Assembly: GCA_014529385.2 (NCBI GenBank)
Contig: CM043942.1
Coordinates: forward strand, 59,635,184-59,699,183
Length of the DNA: 64,000 bases
Source: Adiantum capillus-veneris
Taxonomy: Eukaryota > Streptophyta > Polypodiopsida > Polypodiales > Pteridaceae
Direction of reading: 5' to 3'
Position numbers and translations under genes: made by a program. Below the pieces are notes generated by a model that was given only the letters and a program-made list of their open reading frames with translations, was not told the DNA's origin and searched no databases. This document shows positions 1 through 9,796 of the stretch, piece by piece; the first letter of the stretch is position 1, and each line of letters starts with the position of its first letter.

Positions 1-1368
1 ATCTCAAGCCCTGCAAAAGGAGGAGTTTGATCATGGAGAATTCAACTTCCCCATGGTCACAAGAATTGCACCGACAAAGTTCTACAACCGCTTCATTCAC
101 TGGAGGAGAAGGTGGAAAATTTCATTTACATCTTGTGGTTTTCACCAAATTGTGTATATTCTCATTCTTCTCTTACTTTTTATCATTGTATAAATCATAT
201 AATGCACCTTGAGTGCATATGCCATGTAATTTTACCCCATCCTACTGACTTCAAACTACTAACACTAACTGCTAGCCTTTTTTTTGTAAATGGCACCCAC
301 TCTACTCTACCGTGGAGTAGGAAACCTCACACAAAAAATCACTCACCTCTCTAGAATCTTCTCTATTTCACCTCAATAATTCTCTCCTCTTGAGCCCACA
401 TCCATGTGACTCAAGAGACAAGAGAGCCCCACTCTCATAAGAACATATAAAAATTTTCATAAACATGATTTTCTATGAAAATTTTGATTAGGTATAATCC
501 TAATTAGGGCTCTCCTCACCTATAAATAGAGCCCTTCTCCCTTTGTAAATGGCAAGGATCCCTACACTATTGCTCACTACTTTGAACGTGCCATTCAGCA
601 TCTTAGTTTTAGGGAGTGAGAGTGAGCTCTCTATGCACCATTACATGTGGTGTATAGGAAAGATTCTTTGAGCTAGTTGTAACATTGCAAGGGAGTGAGT
701 GATTCATAACTTCCAATCAAAGTTGTACCTACTCTTGCCCATCAATTTAATCAATAAGTTCGGTGCAAATTGCGGGTCAAAACTCCCTTGAGTCTCTCCA
801 ATTCATGCTTGGAAACCTCATCTCGTGTGGTTTAATGTGACACGTTTTAATGTTGAGATTGTTTTGTAGTATCTACTTGTATATGTGACTCAAGAGCTCT
901 TGTGTTTGTTTTTGTTTCTTGGGAAAACATTATAAGAGGGTTGTATGGTGAGAGGTCTCCCATAACCCTAAGATAATGTGTAGTTTGCAACATCATCAAA
1001 CTTAATCGTATATCTTGACTCTAATCCAAGTTGTTCATACACCCGCGTCAATCATTAAAATTGAAGCTGAATTCTTGCACAAAGCCCTCTGTCTTTCTCT
1101 GTGTGTGTGTGAGGTTTGGTGTGTGTATTTGTAGCATTGAAATTAGTGATAGTGTACCCTTCCTTCTCGCTTGTTTTGCTAAGGGATTCTCCTCTTTTGC
1201 GTCCTAGTTTTCTCTCTAACTAGGTGGTGCCCCTATCTTGTGTGGGTTTGGCTATGGGTTGGTTGCTGTGTTGTGCTTGTGGTTGCCCCCAACTCTAATT
1301 GAGCAGCATGGGAGCCTTGAAGGGTGTTTAGAGGTCGCCTCTCTTGTTGCCCGCCGCGGACCGCCTCA
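1..1368 (+). repeat. 5' LTR of element A (left part outside window)
   Basis: This is the right-hand part of the 5' long terminal repeat of Ty3/gypsy element A. Position 3 onward matches 8461 onward with an offset near 8458, so about 1.26 kb of this LTR lies left of the window and the full LTR is about 2.63 kb. It ends in CCGCCTCA at 1361-1368, four bases before the primer site. It carries a TATA box at 521 and a GGTGGTGCCCC motif at 1223. The two LTRs differ at scattered positions, so the insertion is not recent. Confidence 0.9.
521..528 (+). promoter_or_regulatory. TATA box of element A 5' LTR
   Basis: CCTATAAATAGAGCCC gives a clear plant TATA box; transcription would be expected to start about 30 bases downstream. 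The same box is present in the 3' LTR (8979) and, on the reverse strand, in the LTRs of element C (about 21047-21055). Confidence 0.7.
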
Positions 1369-1372
1369 ATTT

Positions 1373-1390
1373 TGGTGCCCCCACGGAGGA
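1373..1390 (+). other. Primer binding site of element A
   Basis: TGGTGCCCCCACGGAGGA lies four bases after the LTR end, where minus-strand priming occurs. It starts with TGG, complementary to the tRNA CCA end. It is not the usual initiator-Met site. The same core occurs in C, F and H, and without its TGG in B. I could not assign the primer tRNA. Confidence 0.75.
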
Positions 1391-1433
1391 GGTCTTGTGT
1401 AGGTTCAACCTTTAGCATAGTCAAGTAGGTTGC

Positions 1434-1646
1434 ATGAATCACGAGAATTTGTATTATCCTTTTATTCCCATTGCAAGGCAAAAGGTGCACATAATTGTTA
1501 GTACTAAGTTACAATTTCAACGAGTAATTCGTAGAATTTTGGGCCCTCGTAGGTTGGCTGAAATAAACGCTTCAGTGAATCCTTTTATTTTGCCTCTCAT
1601 TAGGTACGACCTTAGTCTGGACGTCTATATTTTTGTTTTGTTTTAA
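1434..1646 (+). CDS. Pre-gag small ORF, copy 1 (70 aa, unknown)
   Basis: This is a 70-residue ORF between primer site and gag, starting at an ATG. It belongs to a small family seen in elements A, B, C and F. Against copy 2 (1668-1886) a gapless 63-residue hand alignment gives 28 identities. Shared features are a hydrophobic C-terminal block around ILPLIRY, a DV pair, and a common end IFVLF then stop. There is no signal peptide, zinc knuckle or obvious membrane helix; alternating hydrophobic residues suggest beta strands. The element C copy (39417-39629, reverse) is nearly identical. The function is unknown. Conservation across families argues that it is coding. Confidence 0.65.
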   Translation: MNHENLYYPFIPIARQKVHIIVSTKLQFQRVIRRILGPRRLAEINASVNPFILPLIRYDLSLDVYIFVLF

Positions 1647-1667
1647 GAATTAAGGCATGCATAGACC

Positions 1668-1886
1668 ATGGATAATGGCCCAGGAATAAAGGTTTTCCCC
1701 TTCCATTTCACTCCACACATTAGAGTAAACATTGCAATTAGTAGAAAAATCCATTTTCAACAGCGTATGGTGTTCATGTTTGGTGCCCAAAGAGTAGGAG
1801 AAATTCTTGCGTCACCAAACCCTGTCATCCTACCTCTTATTGATTATCATAGGTCATTTGATGTGAATATTTTTATTTTGTTGTAG
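1668..1886 (+). CDS. Pre-gag small ORF, copy 2 (72 aa, unknown)
   Basis: This second, tandem member of the pre-gag family starts at ATG 1668 (MDNG), 21 bases after copy 1 ends, and stops 67 bases before the gag ATG. Gapless over 63 residues it shares 44 with the element B ORF (26339-26566) and 31 with the element F ORF (51571-51789). Invariant or near-invariant parts are PFH near the start, QQR and FG in the middle, EIL, and SFDV near the end. The orthologous copy in C has lost one base. It could be a retrotransposon accessory protein; no known domain is recognised. Confidence 0.7.
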   Translation: MDNGPGIKVFPFHFTPHIRVNIAISRKIHFQQRMVFMFGAQRVGEILASPNPVILPLIDYHRSFDVNIFILL

Positions 1887-1953
1887 AATAGATTTTAATT
1901 TAGAAAATATTATTGAAAAAAACAAAAATGTGTGTCACTTTGGAATCAATTCA

Positions 1954-4014
1954 ATGGAGAGCCAACGCCAAATGTCTGGATATCCTCTTTTTTTGGGAGA
2001 GCCTGGAGAGGATGCAGAATTATTTTTGGCGAATTTCAAGATTTCTTGCCGTATTACGAGGATAGTAACTGATCAAGAACGTATAGAAATGTTTGAGGTG
2101 GTCCTTAGGAAAGATGTTAGCACTTGGTTTGACTCTTTGCCTGAGGAAGTTAAGGGGAATTACACAGAAGTTTTGAATCGTTTCAAGAAATACTTCTTTG
2201 ATCCCCAAAACACTAAAAAACTATGGCAAGACATTGTTTCTCATAAGCAAAAAGACTTAGATGACTACTACTTGTACAAGCAAGAGTTTCTACGTCTTTG
2301 GGCTGTATGGGTAAAAAATGTTGCTAACCCTGGTGATGGTGCAGAGTTCCTAAAGAAGGAGAAGTTCATAGCGGGACTCTTTCCTGACCTTAAGGTAAAA
2401 TTTGAGGTGCGTGCACCTGCTACCTTTGATGCAACTGAAACTAGGGCTGCTGAGAAAAATAGGAAACTCAAGTGCTTAAGGGGGGAGGTTCCAATAGAAG
2501 GTCTTAGACCCAAAGGTAAGTCACAAGCATCAACATCTAGGGACCTTCCTGAGGTAACGGCGGAAGTGATTGAGAAGTTAATTGAATCTTTAAGTAGCCT
2601 GTCAATTCACCTTGCACAAGCTATAGGTCCAAAGGGACAAGCAAAGAAGTTTGAAGAGCGAGATTCACGACCTAGGAGAGTCTTGCAATGCTGGAATTGC
2701 GGTGAGTCTAGACATGGGATGTATAATTGTCCTTGGCCCCGTGGGGAGCCAAGGAGACCTAGCTTGAATTACCTAGTAATGAATGCTGGTGATCAAGGAA
2801 CTAGTCAGCAACCACGGCTTCTACAAAGGCCAAATGGAGCAAGACCACCTCCACAAGGAGTGGAAGGAGCTCCACCTTTGCCAGACCCAAATGTGCATGT
2901 GGTAAAGGTGACAAATTCAAGAGAGGTTGACATGGAATCAAATGGCATTAAGCGTGCCCGAGGAAAAGGTAAGGAGAAAGAAGGAGTTACATCACAAAGT
3001 GACCAGGGACGAGACAAGAAGGCAAAGGAGACCAAGAAAGCTAAGAGGACTCGACGTCGTATCAACCTCCAAGACTTCCCTCTTGGACATGGTATGGCTC
3101 CATACAACCTATTGGAAGACATGAGAGGTAAGGGTCCTGATATCTCATGGCCTCAGTTTCTTGCATTATGTCCACAAGTTAGAAGGGATTTAACAAAGGT
3201 AGTTAGCACGAGGAGAAAGGTAAAAGAGAGTGTGCCTGTTGTAAAAATTGCACATGCTGAAATAAATGAGGATATTACACCTGTGCTAGATTGTTACATC
3301 AAAGGAAGATTAGTTAGGAAAGGTCTAGTGGATGGGGGTGCACAAATTTGCATCATGACAGAGGGACTCATGCAAAAGCTATGCATGCACATCCATGAGA
3401 CACATGAAATTAAAGTCAAGATGGAAAACAATAGCAAGGCTAGGTGCGTAGGCATTTGTAAAAATGTTTTTGTGGAGGCCTTTGGCATTAAGAAGGCAGT
3501 GGATTTCTATGTCATGTCTACCAAAGGAAATGGTTACCCATTTATCCTAGGGAGACCATGGCTAATGAAAATGCGAGCTTTGCAGGATTGGGAGAGTGGA
3601 AAGCTAATTTGCAGGAATGACAATCATAAGAAGGTTATCTTTGACATGAAGGAGCAACGCCAAGAGGAGCTCCATGAAGAATCATCTCAAAGTGAGACAG
3701 AGGAAGGCTGGACCGAGAGCACTTCAGAAGGAGAAAGTAGCGGCAGCATTACTAAAGAGGAGTCTTCCATCGAAGTCATGGGGGTAAGGTTTAAGCCAAA
3801 CAACCAGGATACCTCTTGCCCAGGTTTGGAAGAGGTAGGTTCCCAAGAGAGCCAAAAAGTGGAAGATGAAAGAATGCTAGAAGGTATGTTATCTACAACA
3901 CTTACAAAGGATGAAAGAGAGGAGCTCAAAGGTGTGTTAAGGAAATTTCCTAGGCTTTTTTCTAAACACTACACCGATGTGCGTGGAGTAGATTTTGTTC
4001 AACACAAAAGTTAG
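1954..4014 (+). pseudogene. Element A gag-protease, ends in premature stop
   Basis: One frame encodes a Retrotrans_gag-type capsid region, a basic proline-rich linker, a CCHC zinc knuckle (CWNCGESRHGMYNC, near 2690) and an aspartic protease. I take the start at ATG 1954; the frame is open upstream without an ATG. The protease active site reads VDGGAQ (Asp codon 3331-3333), DGG in place of the common DSG/DTG, and is followed by the flap-side motif ILGRPW. An in-frame TAG at 4012-4014 ends the frame just before RT, where related element C reads through. Polyprotein expression is therefore broken here. Confidence 0.85.
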
Positions 4015-4536
4015 TTGAAGCCAGAGGCCACACCTAAGGCTCAAAAGCTACGAAGGCTAGGAGTCATCAAGGAGCAGGCTTTACTCAAGGAGGTAAGAAA
4101 GCTTCTAGCAGCAGGTTTCATTTATCCAATGGAGAATTCAGAGTGGGTCTCTCCCGTTGTTGTCACTCCTAAGAAAAACAGCAAGTGGAGGGTGTGTGTG
4201 GATTACCGTCCACTCAATCAGGCAACAAAAAGAGATCACTTTCCCCTCCCATTTCAGGATGAGATACTGAATGAGGTAGCTGGTCATGAGAAGTACACTG
4301 TGTGTGATGGCTACTCAGGTTACTTTCAAATAGGGATTGCATTGGAGCACCAATTGAAAACAACCTTCATCACTCCTTGGGGTTGTTATGCTTTTAGAGT
4401 CATGCCATTTGGCCTAAAAAATGCTCCTGCAACTTTCCAACGCTTCATGAACATGGTGTTTCAAGAATTCCTTGGAAAGTACATTAGGGTTTTTATTAAT
4501 GATTTTTGCATTTATAGCTCAAATTCATTCACATAG
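4015..4536 (+). pseudogene. Element A reverse transcriptase, N-terminal part
   Basis: This continues in frame after the stop at 4012-4014. It carries RT fingers and palm motifs: WRVCVDYRPLN, VCDGYSGYFQ (first catalytic Asp) and MPFGLKNAPATFQR. The YXDD-equivalent box reads FINDF where B and C have FIDDF, so one catalytic Asp is replaced by Asn. The frame ends at 4536, and about 27 residues present in C (thumb start) are deleted before the next segment. This RT cannot be functional. Confidence 0.85.
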
Positions 4537-4547
4537 GTGAGGATGAA

Positions 4548-5306
4548 GTGATCTTTCTTAGTCACAAGGTTTCCTATAAAGGCATTGAGGTGGATCCTTC
4601 AAAGACAAAGGCTCTTATTGAGCTCCCATCACCCAAGAATCTTAAAGAGGTCATCTCATTCATTCAAAAGGTGAAGTATATGTCACGATTTATTCACTTA
4701 GCTTCAGAGTTTCTTCATCCTTTGCAAAAGTTGACACAACAAGTAGAATTTGCATGGTCTGATGAGCTTGAAGAGTACTTTTGTAACATTAAAGTCATTT
4801 TATCAGAGCTACCAACACTCATGCCTCCTTGTTGGGAGTACACATTCTTTGTTAGCTCTAGTGTTGGAAGGGAAACAATTGGTGATGTGTTGCTACAACA
4901 AGATCCCCACAGTACCAGAATGCGACCCATCTACTTTGCTAGTAGGGTCATGAATGCTTTGGAGAGAGGCTACACAGAAGCAGAACTCATGATGCTTTCT
5001 CTCATGTTTGAGGTGAGAAAGTTTAGATCCTACCTACTACTAAAACCTTTTGTAATTCTCACTGTAGTCCCTTGGGTGTCATCTCAAATGAATCTTAGTA
5101 CTAGGATCTCAAAGTGGATTATGGAGTTGCAAGAGTTCCAATACTCTTTCAAGGTAGAAGATAGTGTGCGTGCACAATTGGCAGGGATTCTCACTTATAG
5201 GTTACATGAGAAGGAAATTAAAGTGCCTCAAGTAAAGACCCTACCATTGCCACCACCAAAAAGTATTCCTAATGCTTTTACCTTGTTCTTTGATGGAGCT
5301 TTTTGA
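4548..5306 (+). pseudogene. Element A RT thumb and first RNase H
   Basis: This holds the rest of the RT thumb and connection and the first RNase H domain. The position of the first RNase H Asp reads FFVSSSVG instead of a DAS-type motif, so this domain has lost a catalytic acid. That is the pattern known for dual-RNase-H Tat elements, where the original RNase H acts as a tether. The frame ends in TGA right after FFDGAF, which is the first catalytic motif of the second (archaeal-type) RNase H. Confidence 0.8.
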
Positions 5307-5324
5307 TGAGCCACAGGGAAAGCA

Positions 5325-7058
5325 ATGGGAGGGCTAGTGTTGCTCAACCCAAGTGGAGAGATGGTCATGACAGAGAGGGTCAATCTACCAGGTTCAACTA
5401 GCAACAATGAAGCAGAATACGACACACTACTTCATGGTTTGAAGATGTGCATTGGCCAAGGTATACAACGTCTCATGGTAAAAGGAGATGCACTTCTCAT
5501 TGTTAAACAGATTTTAGGCATTTGGGCATGCAAGAATGAAAGCTTAAGGACAAAAGTTCATGCCATTTGTAGGATGTTTAATCAGTTTGAAGAAGTGCAA
5601 CTATATCATATTCCTAGGAAACAGAATGAAGATGCCGATTTACTTGCACAGCAAGTGGTTACATGTGTTGAGAAAGAAGTGCAGGTCATCATGGTGGCAA
5701 CTGCTGTGAAGCAACCAAGATACGAGGGATTGGAGTCATTGACTCCCATTATTAGCTATATTTTGGAGGGCGAGTTTCCACAAGACTTCACTAAAGCTCA
5801 GAAAAGGAGACTGATGAAGAAGACAAGTTTCTATCTCTTCCTAGAAGGCTCCCTCTATCAAAGAGGGAAGGATCAAGTGTGCAGAAGAATACCAACTATC
5901 AAGGAAATTCCAGCCATTCTAAAAGGTTTGCATGAAGAGGCATGTGGTGGTCATTTTGCCCAAGAATTAACTGTGAAGAAGATTTTGCTTGCGGGGTATG
6001 TTTGCCCATGTTTTCATGTGGATGTTCAACATTGGTGTAAAAGCTGTCACAATTGTCAAATAAATGGAAATAGAAGGTTGGCGCATGGCCCGAGGCAAAT
6101 AGTTCTTGCAAATGGACACTTTGAAAAGTGGGGCATTGATGCTATGGGTCCTCTGCCTAGGACAAAAAATGGTAAACTCTACATTCTAGTGGCTGTAGAC
6201 TATATGACTAGGTGGGTGGAAGCACAAAGTGTGGAAAGTGTAAATGGAAAAACAGTGAGCAGGTTTGTCTACACTAATATTTGTTGTAGATTTGGCACAC
6301 CTCTAGAGATTTTTTCGGATAATGGTCCGGGGTTCAAGAAGGGTTTACTCACGGAAGTTTGTGAAGAGCTTCACATTCTACATCGTCATAGCACACAATA
6401 CTACCCACAGTCAAATGGTTTGGTGGAGAAGGCTAACGGTGTCATTCCAGGCATCATTAGAAAGATGGTGCAAAACAAAACAAAGTTATGGGATGACTTC
6501 TTGGATGGTGCCTTGTGGGCATATCGAACCACATATAGGGAATCCACGGAGTTCACACCATTTCACTTGGTCTATGGTCAAGAGGCTTTGCAGCCTATCG
6601 AGCTCAACATTCCAACAATGCGGCTTCATGGCAAAGGTGCACAAGATGATCAAGAGGTATGGATGGATCAACTTCTTACGTTAGTGGAGCGTGAGTGGAA
6701 AAGAGAAGCAGCTTACGAGTGCTACAAGAGGAAAGCTACGCAAGCGAAAGAAAAGCTTGACAAGAAAGTAAAGGACAAAGGTATCAATGAAGGAGATCTT
6801 GTGCTAAGGTATGACAATCAACTTGATAATCGTTTTGATGCCAAATTTGAAACTAGATGGCAGGGGCCATACATAGTTCAGAAGGTTTTCAATTCAAGTT
6901 ACTATCAACTTATGGACTTGAATGGGAAAGAGCACTCTAGGAAGGTAAATGGGTATCGCTTGAAGCCCTATTTGAGTCGCCTTCTACCAAAGGATCTACC
7001 AAAGATCTGTCCAAAGGCTGTCCAAAGGCCGATGTCTCATGTAAGTATTGTTACATGA
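5325..7058 (+). pseudogene. Element A archaeal-type RNase H and integrase
   Basis: The segment begins inside the second RNase H (SNNEAEY, VKGDALLIVKQ, NEDADLLA) and continues into integrase. Visible integrase parts are the HHCC zinc region (CGGHFAQEL and CKSCHNC), catalytic GIDAMGPLP, FSDNGPGF and NGLVEKAN (a DDE triad), and a C-terminal region near RWQGPYIVQK. The domain order protease-RT-RH-aRH-integrase is diagnostic of the Tat lineage. The integrase frame is intact, but it is cut off from its start by upstream lesions. The frame ends 135 bases before the 3' LTR. Confidence 0.85.
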
Positions 7059-7177
7059 AGCATGAGTGTAACTCCAGCCAAAATTCTGAGGGGCCAAACA
7101 ATGAAGATCTTGTCAAGGACTCTAAAGCACTCTCTTTGGACAAGATGCTCTATGATGGTACATGACTATACCATCAT

Positions 7178-7193
7178 CCTGGGGGAGGGCTAA
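7178..7193 (+). other. Polypurine tract of element A
   Basis: CCTGGGGGAGGGCTAA immediately precedes the 3' LTR start TGATAGCC. This is the expected site of plus-strand priming. The same tract is present in C on the reverse strand (22851-22866). Confidence 0.75.
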
Positions 7194-9796
7194 TGATAGC
7201 CGTTTTTCGGCTATTATAAATTTTCATAGTGAGCTACCTCACCCTACCAAATTCACCCAAACACTATGGCTATCCCTACCATTTTACTGTATATAGGCGT
7301 GTGTGAGTTAGGGGACTTTTCTCGTATTTTCTTAAAAATCCCTCAATTAGCTAATCACTGGGCTAGTTGAGCCAAAAAAAAAATTAAAAAATTAAAAAAA
7401 GGTATATTATGGCCTCTTTGTGTGTAAATATTTCATTATATATATGGCCTAAATATAGGGATTTTTATAATTATTTTCATATTTATTTATACCTAGGTGT
7501 GTGTTTTATTAAACTTATGTATGCCTTCTTTCATCCTCTTGCACCATAAGTGTATTTTTTGCCAATGTGTACATACTCTAACCTCATATTTTTCCTTTAT
7601 ACAAATCACCCTCACCTTCGTGAAAACAAAAAAATTGATTTCTACTTTCTTAGTCAGGTTTATTAAATTATTTTCATTTACTTGCATACCTTTTCCTCTT
7701 TCACCCAAAATAATACAAAGAGGGACCATATTATATGATTCCAATATCTTTCCATATCCATAATTTCTCCATATTTTTTAATATTTTTTTATACTCAATA
7801 TTCTAACACCATGTGCTCATTGAGCTAAAATCCATGAATAGTCTATACACTAGTCGCACCATGTATATATTGCTTTATTCACCAATAATCCTCCTCCATG
7901 CATGTGTAAAGGGAAACTTGGATGCTTTGTATTATGATATGACAAAGGAGGGGCTCACTCTTGGATGCATTGTAGAAATTCAACAAAGAAGGGGGCCACT
8001 AAAACACTTTTGCAGGCATAAAAAACAGGCTTTTTGGTGAGATTTTTGGCACCCATCTCCACTCCGAATTTGGAGCAGTGGTCAAAAGAAAAAATGTGGA
8101 ACAAAAGCTGAATAATCACCTTAAACATTTTGGTGATTTTTGGAGCAACCACAGGTGAGCTATGATTTTTTGAGTGGACCCTAGTCTGCCTGTTTTTCTC
8201 ACAAAGTAACACATAGTCTTCTCTCACATCCTTTCCCACTTCCACACACATACACTCATTCCTCTCCATCTCTCACTCAAACCTGCAACTTTCATGGCTT
8301 ACTTCATCTTCTTCACCATTTCCATCTCTCCTTACTCCATAGCTCAAAAGATTATCATCTCTACACACATATAGCTCAATTTCTCTCTCTAGAATCAAAT
8401 TCATATTACCATAACCTCTTCATCCTTTCATAAAAGAGAAAAAATCAGCAAATAACCAATCTCAAGCCCTGCAAAAGGAGGAGTTTGATCATGGAGAATT
8501 CAACTTCCCCATGGTCACAAGAACTGCACCGACAAAGTTCTACAACCGCTTCATTCACTAGAGGATAAGGTGGAAAATTTCATTTACATCTTGTGGTTTC
8601 CACCAAATTGTGTATATTCTCATTCTTCTCTTACTTTTTATCATTGTATAAATCATATAATGCACCTTGAGTGCATATGCCCTGTAATTTTACCCCATCC
8701 TACTGACTTCAAACTACTAACACTAACTGCTAACCTTTTCTTTGTAAATCGCACTCACTCTACTCTACCGTGGAGTAGGCAACCTCACACAAAAAATCAC
8801 TCACCTCTCTAGAATCTTCTCTATTTCACCTCAATAATTCTCTCCTCTTGAGCCCACATCCATGTGACTCAAGAGACAAGAGAGTCCCACTCTCATAAGA
8901 CCATATAAAAAATTTCATAAACATGATTTTCTATGAAAATGTTGATCAGGTATAATCCTAATTAGGGCTCTCCTCTCCTATAAATAGAGCCCTTCTCCCT
9001 TTGTAAATGGCAAGGATCCCTACACTATTGCTCACTACTTTGAGAGTGCCATTCAGCATCTTAGTTTTAGGGAGTGAGAGTGAGCTCTCTATGCACCATT
9101 ACATGTGGTGTATAGGAAAGCTTCTTTGAGCTAGTTGTAACATTGCAAGGGAGTGAGTGATTCATAACTTCCAATCAAAGTTGTACCTACTCTTGCGCAT
9201 CAATTTAATCAATACGTTGGGTGAAAATCACGGGTCAAAACTCTCATGAGTCTCTCCAATTCACGCTTGGAAACCTCATCTCGTTTGGTTTAAGGTGACG
9301 CGTTTTAATTTTGAGATTCTTTTGTAGTATCTGCTTGTATGTGACTCAAGAGCTCTTGTGTTTGTTTTTGTTGCTTGGGAAAACATTATAAGAGGGTTGT
9401 ATGGTGAGAGGTCTCCCATAACCCTAAGATAATGTGTAGTTTGCAACATCATCAAACTTAATTGTGTCTCTTGACTCTAATCCAAGCTGCTCATACACCC
9501 GCGTCAATCATTAAAATTGAAGCTGAATTCTTGCACAAAGCTTTCTCTGTGTGTGTGTTTGGTGTGTGTGTGTGTGTTTGGTGTGTGTATTTGTAGCATT
9601 GAAATTAGTGATAGCGTACCCTTCCTTCTCGCTTGTTTTGCTAAGGGATTCTCCTCTTATGCATCCTATTTCGCTCTCTAACTAGGTGGTGCCCCTATCT
9701 TGTGTGGGTTTTGATGTGGGTTGGTTACTGTGTTGTGCTTGTGGTTTCCCTCAACCCCAATTGAGCAGCACGGGAGCCTTGAGGGGTGTTTAGAGG
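7194..9796 (+). repeat. 3' LTR of element A, last ~30 bases missing
   Basis: It begins TGATAGCC and matches the 5' LTR across 8459-9796. After 9796 the match ends: the terminal 30 or so bases, present before 1368, are absent, and the sequence joins a decayed gene on the other strand. It has TATAAATA at 8979-8986. Several small ORFs inside it are discussed among the rejected items. Confidence 0.9.

Noticed and set aside
20-40. GGAGTTTGATCATGG resembles the start of bacterial 16S rRNA
   Set aside because: It recurs in every A/C-family LTR (8478, and reverse near 21550 and 41030) and no rRNA sequence follows; a chance match.
112-354. 80-residue ORF present in all four A/C LTR copies (also 8570, and reverse 21221 and 40700)
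   Set aside because: The copies are recent duplicates of one LTR, so a shared open frame is weak evidence; no diverged homologue supports it and no domain is seen.
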